Source: Solea solea (lineage: Eukaryota; Chordata; Actinopteri; Pleuronectiformes; Soleidae). Taken from it: a stretch of DNA of 64,000 bases. Positions 49,903-62,330 of the stretch are shown here, piece by piece. A model generated the notes under the pieces. The model had not been told where the DNA came from. It saw nothing but the letters and a program-made list of their open reading frames with translations, and did no database searches. Positions within the stretch are counted from its first letter, which is position 1. Each line of letters starts with the position of its first letter. Location: the NCBI RefSeq assembly GCF_958295425.1, contig NC_081146.1:1008501-1072500 (forward strand), written 5' to 3'. A program made the translations under genes and the position numbers.

Positions 49903-50605
49903 AAGGGGTGGTGTAGTGGGGGTGGCGCCGGGAAGGGGAGGAGGGGCCCCAACTGCAGTGAACCAGCTTTGGGGGGGCCCAGCTTGCAAAAGGTTGAGAA
50001 TCCCTGCAATAAGACAATACAGAGACATATCCGACAGGATGACCGGTGCTATCATAAGAGGAGGGAAGAGACATAGGGAGGGAGGAGGAAAAAAAGAGCA
50101 GCTCCCATGCTATGCTCCTGTGGGGGAGTACAGCGTGGGTACAGAAGTAAAAACCTCTGCACATCAGCATACATAATACACTTTCCAATTGAGGACGTGG
50201 AGGGATTTCCAGCACAGACATGCAGCCAGCCGGCAATCACAGCCATTCTGCGGCACAGACGCGGACCCCGCCCGCTGTGCTGGCGGGTAAAAGTGATGAA
50301 GGCGTGGGATGGGGGTAGAGGGATGTGTAGCATATGTGCATGTGTGTCCATGAATGCGTGTTTGTGTATAAGCCTGGAGACTTGGCTTTGCCTAGCTCAC
50401 AATCAGTGTCTCAGTTCGCGGGATGCCATTGCGTTAACATAGCAAGTTGCCATGGAGACGTCCTTGATCGGGTCCCAGACAGAGTCAACAATCACCAGGT
50501 GTCCGTGAAGGAAGAGCATCTCACTGCAGCGATCTCCTGAGGGAGTTGTTCCAGCAACGGCCTTGTCCGAGACCGGTGCCACGGGGTCCGAAAACACAGA
50601 TTAGA

Positions 50606-51028
50606 TTATGATGAGGTTAGGGCGAGTAGTCGCATTCCAAGACTTAGATGTAGCCTCTCCAAGATGTTATCCATGTTGCGGTTAGTAATCACAGTCTGAG
50701 TGCTGACAGCTCTGCCCACCCCATCAATCATATCGAGCAGCTTTGTGGGGCTTTTGACTGCTGTCACCGTCTTCAGAATTTTCCGATACATCAGAGCCAT
50801 GCCTAATCCAATCAGTAGATAGCCTGTTATCATGGTTCCGAATATGTAGACATCTTTGATGTCCTCCACGGAAAGAATCGCCAGGCACATGACCCTCTAC
50901 TCCTCCCAGGAGTCCCTCATGTAACCAGCGGCGAATGTTCCGCTAGGGCATCGGGGTACCCCCAAACCCAAACTTCTTGTCGAGAAAATTTTGTCAATTG
51001 CGCTGAGAGACCAGTTGACCAATTCCAT
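50606..51028 (-). pseudogene. unrecognised small ORF with one membrane segment, broken by a stop
   Basis: Starts ATG at 51028 (MELVNWSLSAIDKIFSTRSL), has an in-frame TAG at about 50896 where TGG would fit (SWEE*RV), and continues in the same frame to 50606. After the stop lies a hydrophobic segment FGTMITGYLLIGLGMALMY and then PTKLLDMIDGVGRAVSTQTV and NRNMDNILERLH. I do not recognise the protein. The even codon structure on both sides of one point stop suggests a decayed coding sequence, perhaps from a dispersed element, not chance. Confidence 0.45.
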
Positions 51029-51179
51029 GATTAAAGTTTAGGAGAGCACTACGGAGAGGGGCTCCAAAGTTGAGACAAGACAGGGTGAGACGTGAGAAGC
51101 AAAGCAGGGAAGATAAGGGTTAGGGAGAGAGGAAAAGATGTGTCCACCTTCGTTGAGGAGGAGGACAGAAAAGCCAAGC

Positions 51180-54100
51180 CAAAGCCAAAGCCAGTCAGAG
51201 TCAGAGTCAGAATCACAGTCACAGTTACAATCAGAATCACAGTCACAGTTACAATCACAGTCTGAGTCAGAGTCACAGATACAGTCAGAATCACAGTCAG
51301 AGTTACAGTTACAGTCAGAGTCACAGTTACAATCAGAATCACAGTCACAGTCAGAATCACAGTTACAGTTAGAATCAGTCAGAGTCAGAATCACAGTCAC
51401 AGTCAGAGTCAGTCAGAATCACAGTTACAGTCTCAGTCACAGCCAGAATCACAGTCAGAGTCAGTTACAGTCACATATACAGTTACAGTCAGAATCACAG
51501 TCAGAATCACAGTTACAGTCAGAGTCAAATTCACAGTCGGAGCCACAATTACAGTCAGATTCACAGTCAGTCACAGTTACAGTCAGAGTTACAATCAGTC
51601 AGAATCACAGTTACAGTCAGAGTCACAGTTACAATCACAGTCAGAATCACAGTTACAATCACAATCAGAATCACAGTTACAGTCAGAGTCAGTCAGTTAC
51701 AGTCGGAGTCACAGTTACAGTCAGAGTCACAGCCAGAGTAACAGACACAGTTACAGTCAGAGTCACAGTCACAGTCAGTCACAGTAACAGTCAGAGTAAC
51801 AGTTACAGTCAGAGTCACAGTCAGAATCACAGTTGCAGTCACAGTTATAGTCAGAGTCAGAATCACAGATACAGTCAGAGTCACAGTTACAGTGAGAATC
51901 AGTCAGAGTCACAGTTACAATCAGAGTCACAGTCAGAGTCACAGTTATAGTCAGAGTCAGAATCACAGTTACAGTCAGAATCACAGTCACGGTTACAGTC
52001 AGAATCACAGTCATTCACAGTTACAGTCAGAGTCACAGTTACAATCACAGTTACAGTCAGAGTCACAGTTACAGTCAGAATCACAGTCACATTTATAGTC
52101 AGAGTCAAAGTCACAGTCAGAATCACAGTTACAGTCACAGTCAGAGTCACAGTTACAGTCAGAATGACAGTCAGAGTCACAGTTACAATCACAGTCAGTC
52201 ACAGTTACAGTTAGAGTCACAGTAAGAATCACAGTCACAGTTACAGTCAGAATCACAGCCACATTTATAGTCAGAGTCAAAGTCAGAATCACAGTTACAG
52301 TCACAGTTACAGTCACAGTTACAGTCACAGTAACAGTCAGAATCAGTCACAGTTATAGTCAGAGTCAAAGTCAGAGTCACAGTTACAGTCACAGTTACAG
52401 TAAGAATCACAGTCACAGTTACAGTCACAGTCAGAATCAGTCAGAGTTATAGTCAGAGTCAAAGTCAGAGTCACAGTCAGAATCACAGTCACAATCCCAG
52501 TCAGAGTCACAGTTACAGTCAGAGTCACAGTAAGAATCACAGTCACAGTTACAGTCAGAGTCAGTCAGAATCCCAGTTACAGTCTCAGTCACAGCCAGAA
52601 TCACAGTCAGAGTCAGTTACAGTCACATATACAGTTACAGTCAGAATCACAGTCAGAATCCCAGTTACAGTCACAGTCAGTCAGAATCACAGTTACAGTC
52701 AGAGTCAAATTCACAGTCGGAGTCACAGTTACAGTCAGAGTCACAGTCAGTCACAGTTACAGTCAGAGTTACAATCAGTCAGAATCACAGTTACAGTCAG
52801 AGTCACAGTTACAATCACAGTCAGAATCACAGTTACAGTCAGAGTCACAGTTACAATCACAATCAGAATCACAGTTACAGTCAGAGTCAGTCAGTTACAG
52901 TCGGAGTCACAGTTACAGTCGGAGTCACAGTTACAGTCAGAGTCACAGCCAGAGTAACAGACACAGTTACAGTCAGAGTCACAGTCAGAATCACAGTTGC
53001 AGTCACAGTTATAGTCAGAGTCAGAATCACAGATACAGTCAGAGTCACAGTTACAGTGAGAATCAGTCAGAGTCACAGTTACAATCAGAGTCACAGTTAT
53101 AGTCAGAGTCAGAATCACAGTTACAGTCAGAATCACAGTCACGGTTACAGTCAGAATCACAGTCATTCACAGTTACAGTCAGAGTCACAGTTACAATCAC
53201 AGTTACAGTCAGAGTCACAGTTACAGTCAGAATCACAGTCACATTTATAGTCAGAATCACAGTTACAGTCAGAGTCACAGTTACAGTCAGAATCACAGTT
53301 ACAGTTACAGTCACAGTCAGAGTTACAGTCAGAATCAGTCACAGTTATAGTCAGAGTCAAAGTCAGAGTCACAGTAACAGTAAGAATCACAGTCACAGTT
53401 ACAGTCACAGTCAGAATCAGTCAGAGTTATAGTCAGAGTCAAAGTCAGAGTCACAGTCAGAATCACAGTCACAATCCCAGTCAGAGTCACAGTTACAGTC
53501 AGAGTCACAGTAAGAATCACAGTCACAGTTACAGTCAGAGTCAGTCAGAATCCCAGTTACAGTCTCAGTCACAGCCAGAATCACAGTCAGAGTCAGTTAC
53601 AGTCACATATACAGTTACAGTCAGAATCACAGTCAGAATCCCAGTTACAGTCACAGTCTGTCAGAATCAAAGTTACAGTCAGAGTCAAATTCACAGTCGG
53701 AGTCACAGTCAGTCACAGTTACAGTCAGAGTTACAATCAGTCAGAATCACAGTTACAGTCAGAGTCACAGTTACAATCACAGTCAGAATCACAGTTACAG
53801 TCAGAGTCACAGTTACACTCACAATCAGAATCACAGTTACAGTCAGAGTCAGTCAGTTACAGTCGGAGTCACAGTTACAGTCAGAGTCACAGCCAGAGTA
53901 GCAGACACAGTTACAGTCAGAATCACAGTCACATTTACAGTCAGTCACAGTAACAGTCAGAGTAACAGTTACAGTCAGAGTCACAGTCAGAGTCACAGTC
54001 AGAATCACAGTTGCAGTCACAGTTATAGTCAGAGTCAGAATCACAGATACAGTCAGAGTCACAGTTACAGTGAGAATCAGTCAGAGTCACAGTTACAATC

Positions 54101-55722
54101 AGAGTCACAGTCAGAGTCACAGTTATAGTCAGAGTCAGAATCACAGTTACAGTCAGAATCACAGTCACGGTTACAGTCAGAATCACAGTCATTCACAGTT
54201 ACAGTCAGAGTCACAGTTACAATCACAGTTACAGTCAGAGTCACAGTTACAGTCAGAATCACAGTCACATTTATAGTCAGAGTCAAAGTCACAGTCAGAA
54301 TCACAGTTACAGTCACAGTCAGAGTCACAGTTACAGTCAGAATGACAGTCAGAGTCACAGTTACAATCACAGTCAGTCACAGTTACAGTTAGAGTCACAG
54401 TAAGAATCACAGTCACAGTTACAGTCAGAATCACAGCCACATTTATAGTCAGAGTCAAAGTCAGAGTCAGAATCACAGTTACAGTCACAGTCACAGTCAC
54501 AGTCAGAGTCAGAGTCACAGTTACAGTCACAGTCACAGTCAGAATCACAGTCACAGTTACAGTCAGAGTCACAGTTAGAATCACAGTCACAGTCAGAATC
54601 ACAGTCACAGTTACAGTCAGAGTCACAGTTATAGTCAGAGTCAAAGTCAAAGTTATAGTCAGAATCACAGTCAGAGTCACAGTTACAGTCAGAGTCAAAG
54701 TCAAAGTTATAGTCAGAATCACAGTCAGAGTCACAGTTACAGTCAGTCACAGTTAGAATCACAGTCACAGTCAGAATCACAGTCACAGTTACAGTCAGAG
54801 TCACAGTTATAGTCAGAGTCAAAGTCAAAGTTATAGTCAGAATCACAGTCAGAGTCACAGTTACAATCACAGTCAGAGTCACAGTCACATTTATAGTCAG
54901 AGTCAACGTCACAGTTACAGTCACAGTCAGAATCACAGTTACAGTCACAGTCACGGTTACAGTCAGAATCACAGTTTCAGTTACAGTCAGAGTCACAGTT
55001 ACAGTCAGAATCACAGTTACAGTCAGAGTCAGTCAGAATCACAGTTACAGTCAGTCACAGTCACATTCAGAATCACAGTCAGTTAGTGTCACAGTCAGAA
55101 TCAGTCAGTTACAGAGTCACAGTCAGAATCACAGTTACAGTCAGAATTACAGTCACAGTCAAAATCACAGTTACAGTCAGAGTCACAGTCAGAATCACAG
55201 TTACAGTCAGAGTCAGTCAGAATCACAGTCACAGTCAGAATCACAGTTACAGTCAGAGTCACAATTACAGTCAGAGAAACAGTCAGAATCACAGTCATAG
55301 TCAGAATCACAGTCACATTTACAGTCACAGTTACAGTCAGAGAAACAGAGTCACAGTCGGTTACAGTCAGAATCACAGTCACATTTACAGTCAGAGTCAC
55401 AGTCGGTTACAGTCAGTCACAGAGTCCCAGTTACAGTCAGTCACAGTCACAGATACAGTCAGAGTCCCAGTTACAGTCACAGTCAGTCAGAGTCACAGTC
55501 AAAATCACAGTCAGTTATAGTTACAGTTAGTCACAGTCAGTTACAGTCAGTCACAGTCAAAATCACAGTCAGTTACAGTTAGTCACTTTCACTTACAGTC
55601 ACAGATAGTCAGAGTCACAGTCAGTTACAGTCACAGATACAGTCAGAATCACAGTCAGTCACAGTTACAGTCACAGTCAGAATCACAGTCAGTCAGTCAG
55701 AGTCACAGTCAGAATCACAGTT
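51180..55722. repeat. 4.5-kb array based on 6-bp units (CAGTCA/CAGTTA/CAGAGT/CAGAAT)
   Basis: More than 700 hexamers with ordered variants. Marker CAGTCATTCACAG recurs at about 52009, 53161 and 54187, spacings 1152 and 1026 bp (both multiples of six), so kilobase blocks were duplicated. Open frames on both strands (SQSQNHSYS on plus, TVTVTLTVI on minus) are by-products. Confidence 0.95.
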
Positions 55723-55908
55723 TAGAGATGTAACGATATGAAAATTTTATATCACGGTTATTGTGACCAAAATTATCACGGTTATCAATATTATCACGGT
55801 ATTGTTAGATGTGTTCAAAATGTTCCAAAAGTACTGAACACACACACTGAAATCTTTTAACCAAGTTTTATTTTAAAAAAGATATTTTATATTATATGAT
55901 TATTATCA

Positions 55909-55946
<38 letters not shown>

Positions 55947-56604
55947 AATTATCATCTGACTGACTGACACACACACACACACACGTCCTCACTCTGTGTC
56001 GGATAATAATTAAGTAGCAGCGGTCGTACACAGCATAAAAATTAAATAAAAAAAACACAGAAACAAACACATTTTGGTCTGCTACGGTATGTGTCGTCTG
56101 CACACTACTCGCTTTCGCGAGACAAACCATGACGTTTCCCACTATTCCGAAATCACGTTTTTGTTGACTTACCCGCTGAACAGTTGTGTGTGGTGGTCAC
56201 AGAGATGGCTCATCATATTGGAAGTGGCTTCGCAGAGATTTTTTTTTTTGCATTTTCTGCACAAGGATTGATTGTCTTCAATTATTTTACCCTCAACATC
56301 GTTTAAAAATACAAAATATGCCCAGATTTCTGATCTTACGGGGGGGTAATCTCTGGAGCGCAGGTGGCTTCAGCCGTGTTGTCGCTGGACAGACAGTGCA
56401 AACTGCGCATGCGCGCCCGCTTGAGCGAGTGCCATTCAGGTGCTGCTGCTTCTCCAGGAAATGAGCAGTATCACTGTGATTTTTTCGGTAATCAGTTGCG
56501 GTAATCAATCACGGTTTTAACGATAATTAAAATTTGAAACGGTATGATAACCGTCGGGAATTTTACCGCGGTTTATCGTCATACCGGTAATCGTTACATC
56601 CCTA
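55723..56604. mobile_element. non-autonomous hAT-like transposon with 8-bp target duplication
   Basis: 882 bp. It starts TAGAGATGTAACGATATGAA and ends in the reverse complement of TAGGGATGTAACGATTACCG, flanked by TCACAGTT on both sides (55715-55722 and 56605-56612). The interior has further inverted AT-rich pieces (TATCACGGTTATTG and CCGCGGTTTATCG). No transposase. It inserted at the edge of the hexamer array. Confidence 0.85.
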
Positions 56605-56612
56605 TCACAGTT

Positions 56613-57035
56613 ACAGTGAGATAAAGACGTGAACATGTGACGTAGATTTTATTACACAAATCTTGAGTAAAGTGATTTGTTTTTCCTTGTGTTCCTGCTA
56701 GCACACAACCACAAAGTACTTCACTCTCCCACACCAAACCCCATAGAGAAAATCAGTGATTTTAACATCACACACACACACAGGAGTTGTTGATCCACTG
56801 CTGCCTCCACCACTAAGTTCTAATGTCTTGTATTGTCTGTATTGTAAAATTCAGCTTTTACAATATTTAATTTAGACATACCACACGAGGCAGCAGAGGA
56901 CCAGCAGCTCCTGTGTCTCCGCCAGCTGAAATCACTGATTTTCTCTATGGACTTTGGTGTGGGAGAGTGAGTGGTTTACAAACTTCAGTTTCCTGTTGGA
57001 AAAGTCTGTCTGACAGTGAGATAAAGACGTGAACA
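56613..57035. mobile_element. MITE copy 5 of the inverted-repeat family, long form
   Basis: The most complete copy: outer left ACAGTGAGATAAAGACGTGA, inner left CACTCTCCCACACCAAACCC, core GTTGTTGATCCACTGCTGCC, right arm AAATCACTGATTTTCTCTAT and GAGAGTGAGTGGTTTACAAA, then AGTGAGATAAAGACGTGAAC. Confidence 0.8.
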
Positions 57036-57383
57036 TGTTTCTAAATAGTTTCCATTGCACTCACTAACATTTAGCTTTTATCGCTACATCAACTTCTTCA
57101 CCCTCTAATTTAGGTTTTTGTCTCATTTGCAAATTGAAAATGCAAATGAGAAGCAGTGTGGTAACACTGGTCACCACAGAGCTGGTGTTTACACGCTGCA
57201 TGTGAACGCAGCATGAATTAATTCATTATTCTGGTGTCACTGAGCTTTTCATCAGCCTGGGGGACTGAAAGCCCCGCCCCCTCCTCCTCCTCCCCCTCCT
57301 CGTGTTTCTGTAGCTCCATGTTTCCTTGTTTTCACCCTGAGGCACACGCGCACACACACACGCACGCACGTGCGCACACACAC

Positions 57384-57422
<39 letters not shown>

Positions 57423-58051
57423 GACAATGCTCATGGTGATAATGTAACAGATTTGATGTCACGTTCACTCGGGGCCACGAGCGACACAAACATCAGCCGT
57501 GACCTTCAGAATAAAAGTGAATTCTAACTCTGCTCAGTTTGAATGATTTTAACAAATAAATGCTCATAAAAACGAAATCCCTCACAAGAGTGGATTTTTT
57601 TAACGAGTTTTGTGAACAGGAGGAGAAGAAGTTAGCATCGTGTTAGCATTAGCATATGTAAAACAGATTATTCAGGATGTTATGAGAAAACTGAGAATCA
57701 GCAGAGCAGAAAGACACGAGATGATCAGTGAAGTGAGACATGACTCCTTCACCTCCTCCTCAGTGCTTCATCTCATCATCCTCCTTCTCCTCAGTGCTTC
57801 TTCATCTCCTCCTCCTCCTCAGTGCTTCTTCATCTCCTCCTCCTCCTCCGTGCTCCATCTCCTCCTCCTCCTCCGTGCTCCATCTCCTCCTCCTCAGTGC
57901 TTCTTCTTCACCTCCTCCTCCTCCTCATCCGTGCTTCATCTCCTCCCCTACTGGTTTTCCTAACCTTAAACCAGGACCTAATTCTGACCCTAAAATGAAG
58001 TCTTAACCCTGAAGACCTTTAAAGTTCTGGGAATCAGACAAAATGTCGTCT

Positions 58052-58092
<41 letters not shown>

Positions 58093-58620
58093 GCTCAGTG
58101 TTAATTAAAGCATGATTGTGTCTGCAGGTTGTCATCCAGCTGATCACAGCAATTAAAGGTGATTAAAGAAGCAGTGGTGTTTTTAACACTGTGGAACACA
58201 CACACACATGCACACACACACACACACACACAATAAATGTGTCACAGGAGAAAACAAAAGTAACTCTGAACAAAACTCAAACTAGAATGAGTCTGCTGTG
58301 AGGACGCGTCATATCTGTGTGTGTGTGTGAGATTGACAGTGTGGGATGCGTCTCCATGGTAACCAGCGGGGTGCAGGTGTTCTTGAGGGACCAGTTGCCA
58401 AGATGAGATGTCTGTGACATGTAAAAGCACTTTTTGTTTGTGTGTCTGTGCGTGTGTGTGCATGTGTGTGTGTGAGGTACTTAATGTGTTTTCTCTCTGA
58501 TGATATTCACTGCATATAAATTGTTTAATATACTGAACATGTATAACCCTACATACATGTATCAGGTATGTGTTTACTTGTACTGCATGTGTAAAGCACT
58601 CTCACACACACACACACACA
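57036..58620. other. simple-repeat-rich stretch without a gene
   Basis: Includes (CA)n at 57340-57420, 58055-58092 and 58198-58232, and a (CTC)n-based repeat CTCCTCCTCAGTGCTTCTTC near 57745-57950. No exon or element recognised. Confidence 0.6.
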
Positions 58621-58624
58621 CACA

Positions 58625-58858
58625 CTCACTCTCCCACACCAAACCTCAGAGAAAAAATCAGTGATTTTAACATCACACACACAGGAGTTGTTGATCCACT
58701 GCTGCCTCCATCACTTATTTTGTCACTTCAGTGTTTGAATTCCTTTGTTCAGATTGACCTCAGTGACACAAAGTGACCACACGAGGCAGCAGAGGACCAG
58801 CAGCTAAAATCACTGATTTTCTCTCTGGACTTTGGTGTGGGAGAGTGAGTGGTTTACA
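58625..58858. mobile_element. MITE copy 6 of the inverted-repeat family
   Basis: Left arm CACTCTCCCACACCAAACCT, core GTTGTTGATCCACTGCTGCC and CACACGAGGCAGCAGAGGAC, right arm AAAATCACTGATTTTCTCTC. Confidence 0.78.
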
Positions 58859-59189
58859 ATTTCAGATGAAGGACACAGTGAACACAAACGTTACGTCGTT
58901 TGTGTTCACGCAGAACAAACAGCAGCAGCTTTAGTGTGAGTGAATGAAACCCACATCTGGATTCATGCTCGTCAGTCGAGTCGAGGTGTGAAGGAATGAA
59001 AACATCATCAGACAAAAATCTCCTCTGTTTGTGAACCCAACTCTCCATCTGCTCCCTGTGAGCCAGCGGACAGAGACGAGGCCGGCTGCATCCTAATGAA
59101 GCAGCGTATAGACTGCCCTACTTTACCTCCACACACGCACACACGCACTCAAACACGCACACACACACACACACACGCGCACACACACA

Positions 59190-59480
59190 AACACACACAC
59201 ACACACAGTAAGCCAAAGTCCTGCAGGCACAGAGTTAATTAAGCCCCATTTTTCACTTCTCATGAAGGGAGAGGGGGATGAAAGCGAGAGAGAGAGAGAG
59301 AGAGAGGGGTGGTGATAACAAGGCAGATAATAACGGGAACAACAAACGACAAGAAAACAAATAATCTACACGTTCATGTGTTTGTTCAGACAAAAACAAC
59401 AGTGTCGCGACAGTAAACTGACTTATGAAGACATTAAAAACCGTCTGCACCCTCAAACCTTTCTTTTCACCTAACTTTTC
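59190..59480. other. stretch with CA and GA tracts, no gene
   Basis: (CA)n up to 59208 and a (GA)n run near 59284-59307. Nothing else recognised. Confidence 0.5.
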
Positions 59481-59484
59481 TGCA

Positions 59485-59690
59485 GAAAATCAGTGATTTC
59501 AGCTGCTCCTCTGCTGCCTCGTGTGGTCACATGAGAACTTAGTGATGGAGGCAGCAGTGGATCAACAACTGCTGTGTGTGTGTGATGTTAAAATCACTGA
59601 TTTTCTATCTGGACTTTGGTGTGGGAGAGTGAGTGGTTTACAAACGTCTGTCTCACAGTGAGATAAAGACGTGATCATGTGACGTCGACA
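59485..59690. mobile_element. MITE copy 7, core in reverse orientation
   Basis: The core lies reversed relative to the other copies (GCTGCCTCGTGTGGTCACAT, then GGCAGCAGTGGATCAACAAC), with arms AAAATCAGTGATTTCAGC and AAAATCACTGATTTTCTATC. Confidence 0.75.
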
Positions 59691-59814
59691 TTGTAGACTT
59701 AGAGTGACGTAGATTTTATGACACAAGGGTTTAGTTTAGAGGCTAAAATCAGTTTATTCCTCACTCTCAGAACCTTCTAGAAACAAATATGTGAAGAGGA
59801 CATGTTCTCCTGAG

Positions 59815-59868
<54 letters not shown>
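59815..59868. repeat. (TG)n microsatellite
   Basis: An almost pure TG run of about 50 bp. Confidence 0.95.
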
Positions 59869-59869
<1 letters not shown>

Positions 59870-59964
59870 AAACCCTGACAACCTCTGAACTCTCTGCAGT
59901 GAAAACTCAGAGTCTGGTTCTGTGGTCAGGATGGAGAGGATCAACAAAGACCTGACCTGATAAA

Positions 59965-60560
59965 CCTGGAACAAACCACACCAGGACACATTAGAGCAGG
60001 ACTAAACCAGACCAGGACACATTAGAGCAAGACTAAACCAGACCAGGACACATTAGAGCAAGACTAAACCAGAGCAGGACACATTAGTGCAGGACTAAAA
60101 CAGACCAAGACACATTAGACCAGGACACATTAGAGCAGGACTAAACCAGAGAAGGACACATTAGAGCAGGACTAAACCAGACCGGGACACATTAGAGCAG
60201 GACTAAACCAGACCAGGACACATTAGAGCAGGACTAAACCAGAGCAGGACTAAAACAGACCAAGACACATTAGACCAGGACACATTAGAGCAGGACTAAA
60301 CCAGACCAGGACACATTAGAGCAGGACTAAACCAGAGAAGGACACATTAGAGCAGGACTCAACCAGACCAGGACACATTAGAGCAGGACTAAACCAGAGA
60401 AGGACACATTAGAGCAGGACTCAACCAGACCAGGACACATTAGAGCAGGACTCAACCAGACCAGGACACATTAGAGCAGGACTAAACCAGACCGGGACAC
60501 ATTAGAGCAGGACTCAACCAGACCAGGACACATTAGAGCAGGACTCAACCCAGACTAGAC
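59965..60560. repeat. 31-bp minisatellite (GGACACATTAGAGCAGGACT)
   Basis: About 18 copies of a unit AAACCAGACCAGGACACATT followed by AGAGCAGGACT, with shortened variants. Confidence 0.92.
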
Positions 60561-60707
60561 CAGAGTGGAACTGATCAGGTAAGACCAGAACAAGTGAAAG
60601 TAAAACCAGACCAGATACAAACAACAACAAACAAGATCAGAACAAAACAAACTGGACCTGAGGATGACCCAACAAGACAGGACCAACCTGGACCAACCTG
60701 AACCAAT

Positions 60708-60962
60708 GTGTGTGTCTGTGTGTGTATATGTGTGTATGTGTGTGTGTGTCTGTATGTGTATGTGTGTGTGTGTCTGTATGTGTGTGTCTGTATATGTGTC
60801 CGTATGTGTCTGTATATGTGTGTGAGTGTGTGTGTGTGTGTGTGTCTGTGTGTGTCTGTATATGTGTGTGAGTGTGTGTGTGTGTGTCTGTATGTGTCTG
60901 TATATGTGTGTGAGTGAGTGTGTGTGTGTGTGTGTGTCTGTATATGTGTGCGAGTGTGTGAG
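60708..60962. repeat. TG-rich compound microsatellite
   Basis: (TG)n with TCTGTATATGTG inserts. Open frames of V and C residues (or T and H on the other strand) are by-products. Confidence 0.92.
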
Positions 60963-61146
60963 ATAAACAGTGGTTCTAACAGTGTGTGATGTTTGAGCTT
61001 CCAACTCATGATGGGATTTTCTCACTGTGACCCCAATATGAGTGTGAGTGTGTGTGTGTGTGTGTCTGAAAAGAGGGTGTTTATTCACACAATGGTAAAT
61101 CTGAGCCTTTGATCACCAGGCTGAATCACACACACACACACACACA

Positions 61147-61767
61147 CTGCTGCCTCCATCACAAAGTTCAAATGTCTTATTTTGTCTCTTCAGTGTTTGA
61201 ACTCCAGCGTTCAGTTTGACGTCAGTGACACTGGACGTACCCGCAGAGCGCCACAGCAGGGAGCTTCAGCCACGGTCCGTGGTGCTCAAAGGCTGGTTGC
61301 AGGATGAGTGTGTGGACAGTTACCTGTAACGTTAGTCTACATGGTGACAATAGCAGTTCTCTCGAGCGGCTGTGTGTGAGTGTGTGTGTGTGTGTCAAAG
61401 CGTGTGTGCTGTGCGTAACAGTGTGTATTCTCTCGTCAGAGATTTTACAACATTTTTTGTTTCACCTCTTCCCTTTAGTGTAACATCATGGTGATAGGCC
61501 CCGGTGCAAATGTTTTTGCCCCCGCCCTAAACACAAGCTCACACACACACACTGTGTGATGTAAGTCTACAGGGCTTCACTGTAATGAAGGCCAGACATC
61601 GAGGCTGTTGTGTGTGTGTGTGTGTGTGTGTGTGCGTGCGTGTGTGAGACGTTAAAATCACTGACTTTCTCTGTGAGGTTTGGTGTGAGAGAGTGAGTGC
61701 TTTACAAACTTCAGTTTCCTGTTGGAAAAGTCCGTCTCACAGTGAGATGAAGACGTGATCATGTGAC
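61147..61767. mobile_element. MITE copy 8, two separated parts
   Basis: Core CTGCTGCCTCCATCACAAAG at 61147-61235 and right arm AAAATCACTGACTTTCTCTG, then AGTTTCCTGTTGGAAAAGTC at 61651-61767, separated by about 400 bp of other sequence with (TG)n tracts. Either an insertion split it or the copy is rearranged. Confidence 0.6.
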
Positions 61768-61914
61768 AAAGACATCATAGACACACATACACGACGTCAG
61801 TGTCAGTAACTCACACAACCACGCTTCAAAAACCCTCAACTGACATCACAAAAAAGTGTTCATTTAATCCACAATCCACCGACTCTGACATACGGACGCA
61901 ATCTGAAAGCACAG

Positions 61915-62330
61915 ACACACACACACACACACTCACACACACACACACGCACACACACACTCACAGACACACGCACACACACAGACACGCAGACGCACAC
62001 ACACACACACTCACAGACACACACACACATACACACGCACACACTCTCACAGACACACGCACACACACAGACACACAGACACGCACACGCACACAACCAC
62101 GCACACACTCACAGACACACACACATCGACAGACACACGCACACACACACACACTCACAGACACACACAGACACACCCACACACACTCACAGACACACTC
62201 ACAGGCACACACAGACGCACACACACACACACAGACGCACACACACACTCACAGACACACGCGCACACAGACGCACACACACACACAGACACAAACGCAC
62301 AGACAGACACACACAGGCAGACGCACACAC
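61915..62330. repeat. CA-rich compound microsatellite
   Basis: (CA)n with GACACACGC and ACTCACAGAC inserts; gives long but non-coding open frames of T, H and Q. Confidence 0.92.

Noticed and set aside
51038..55520. SQSQNHSYS- and TVTLTVT-type frames that look like low-complexity proteins
   Set aside because: They follow the hexamer array on both strands.
57745..57950. Serine/proline-rich frame from CTCCTCCTC repeats
   Set aside because: Simple triplet-like repeat with no domain, start context or splice structure.
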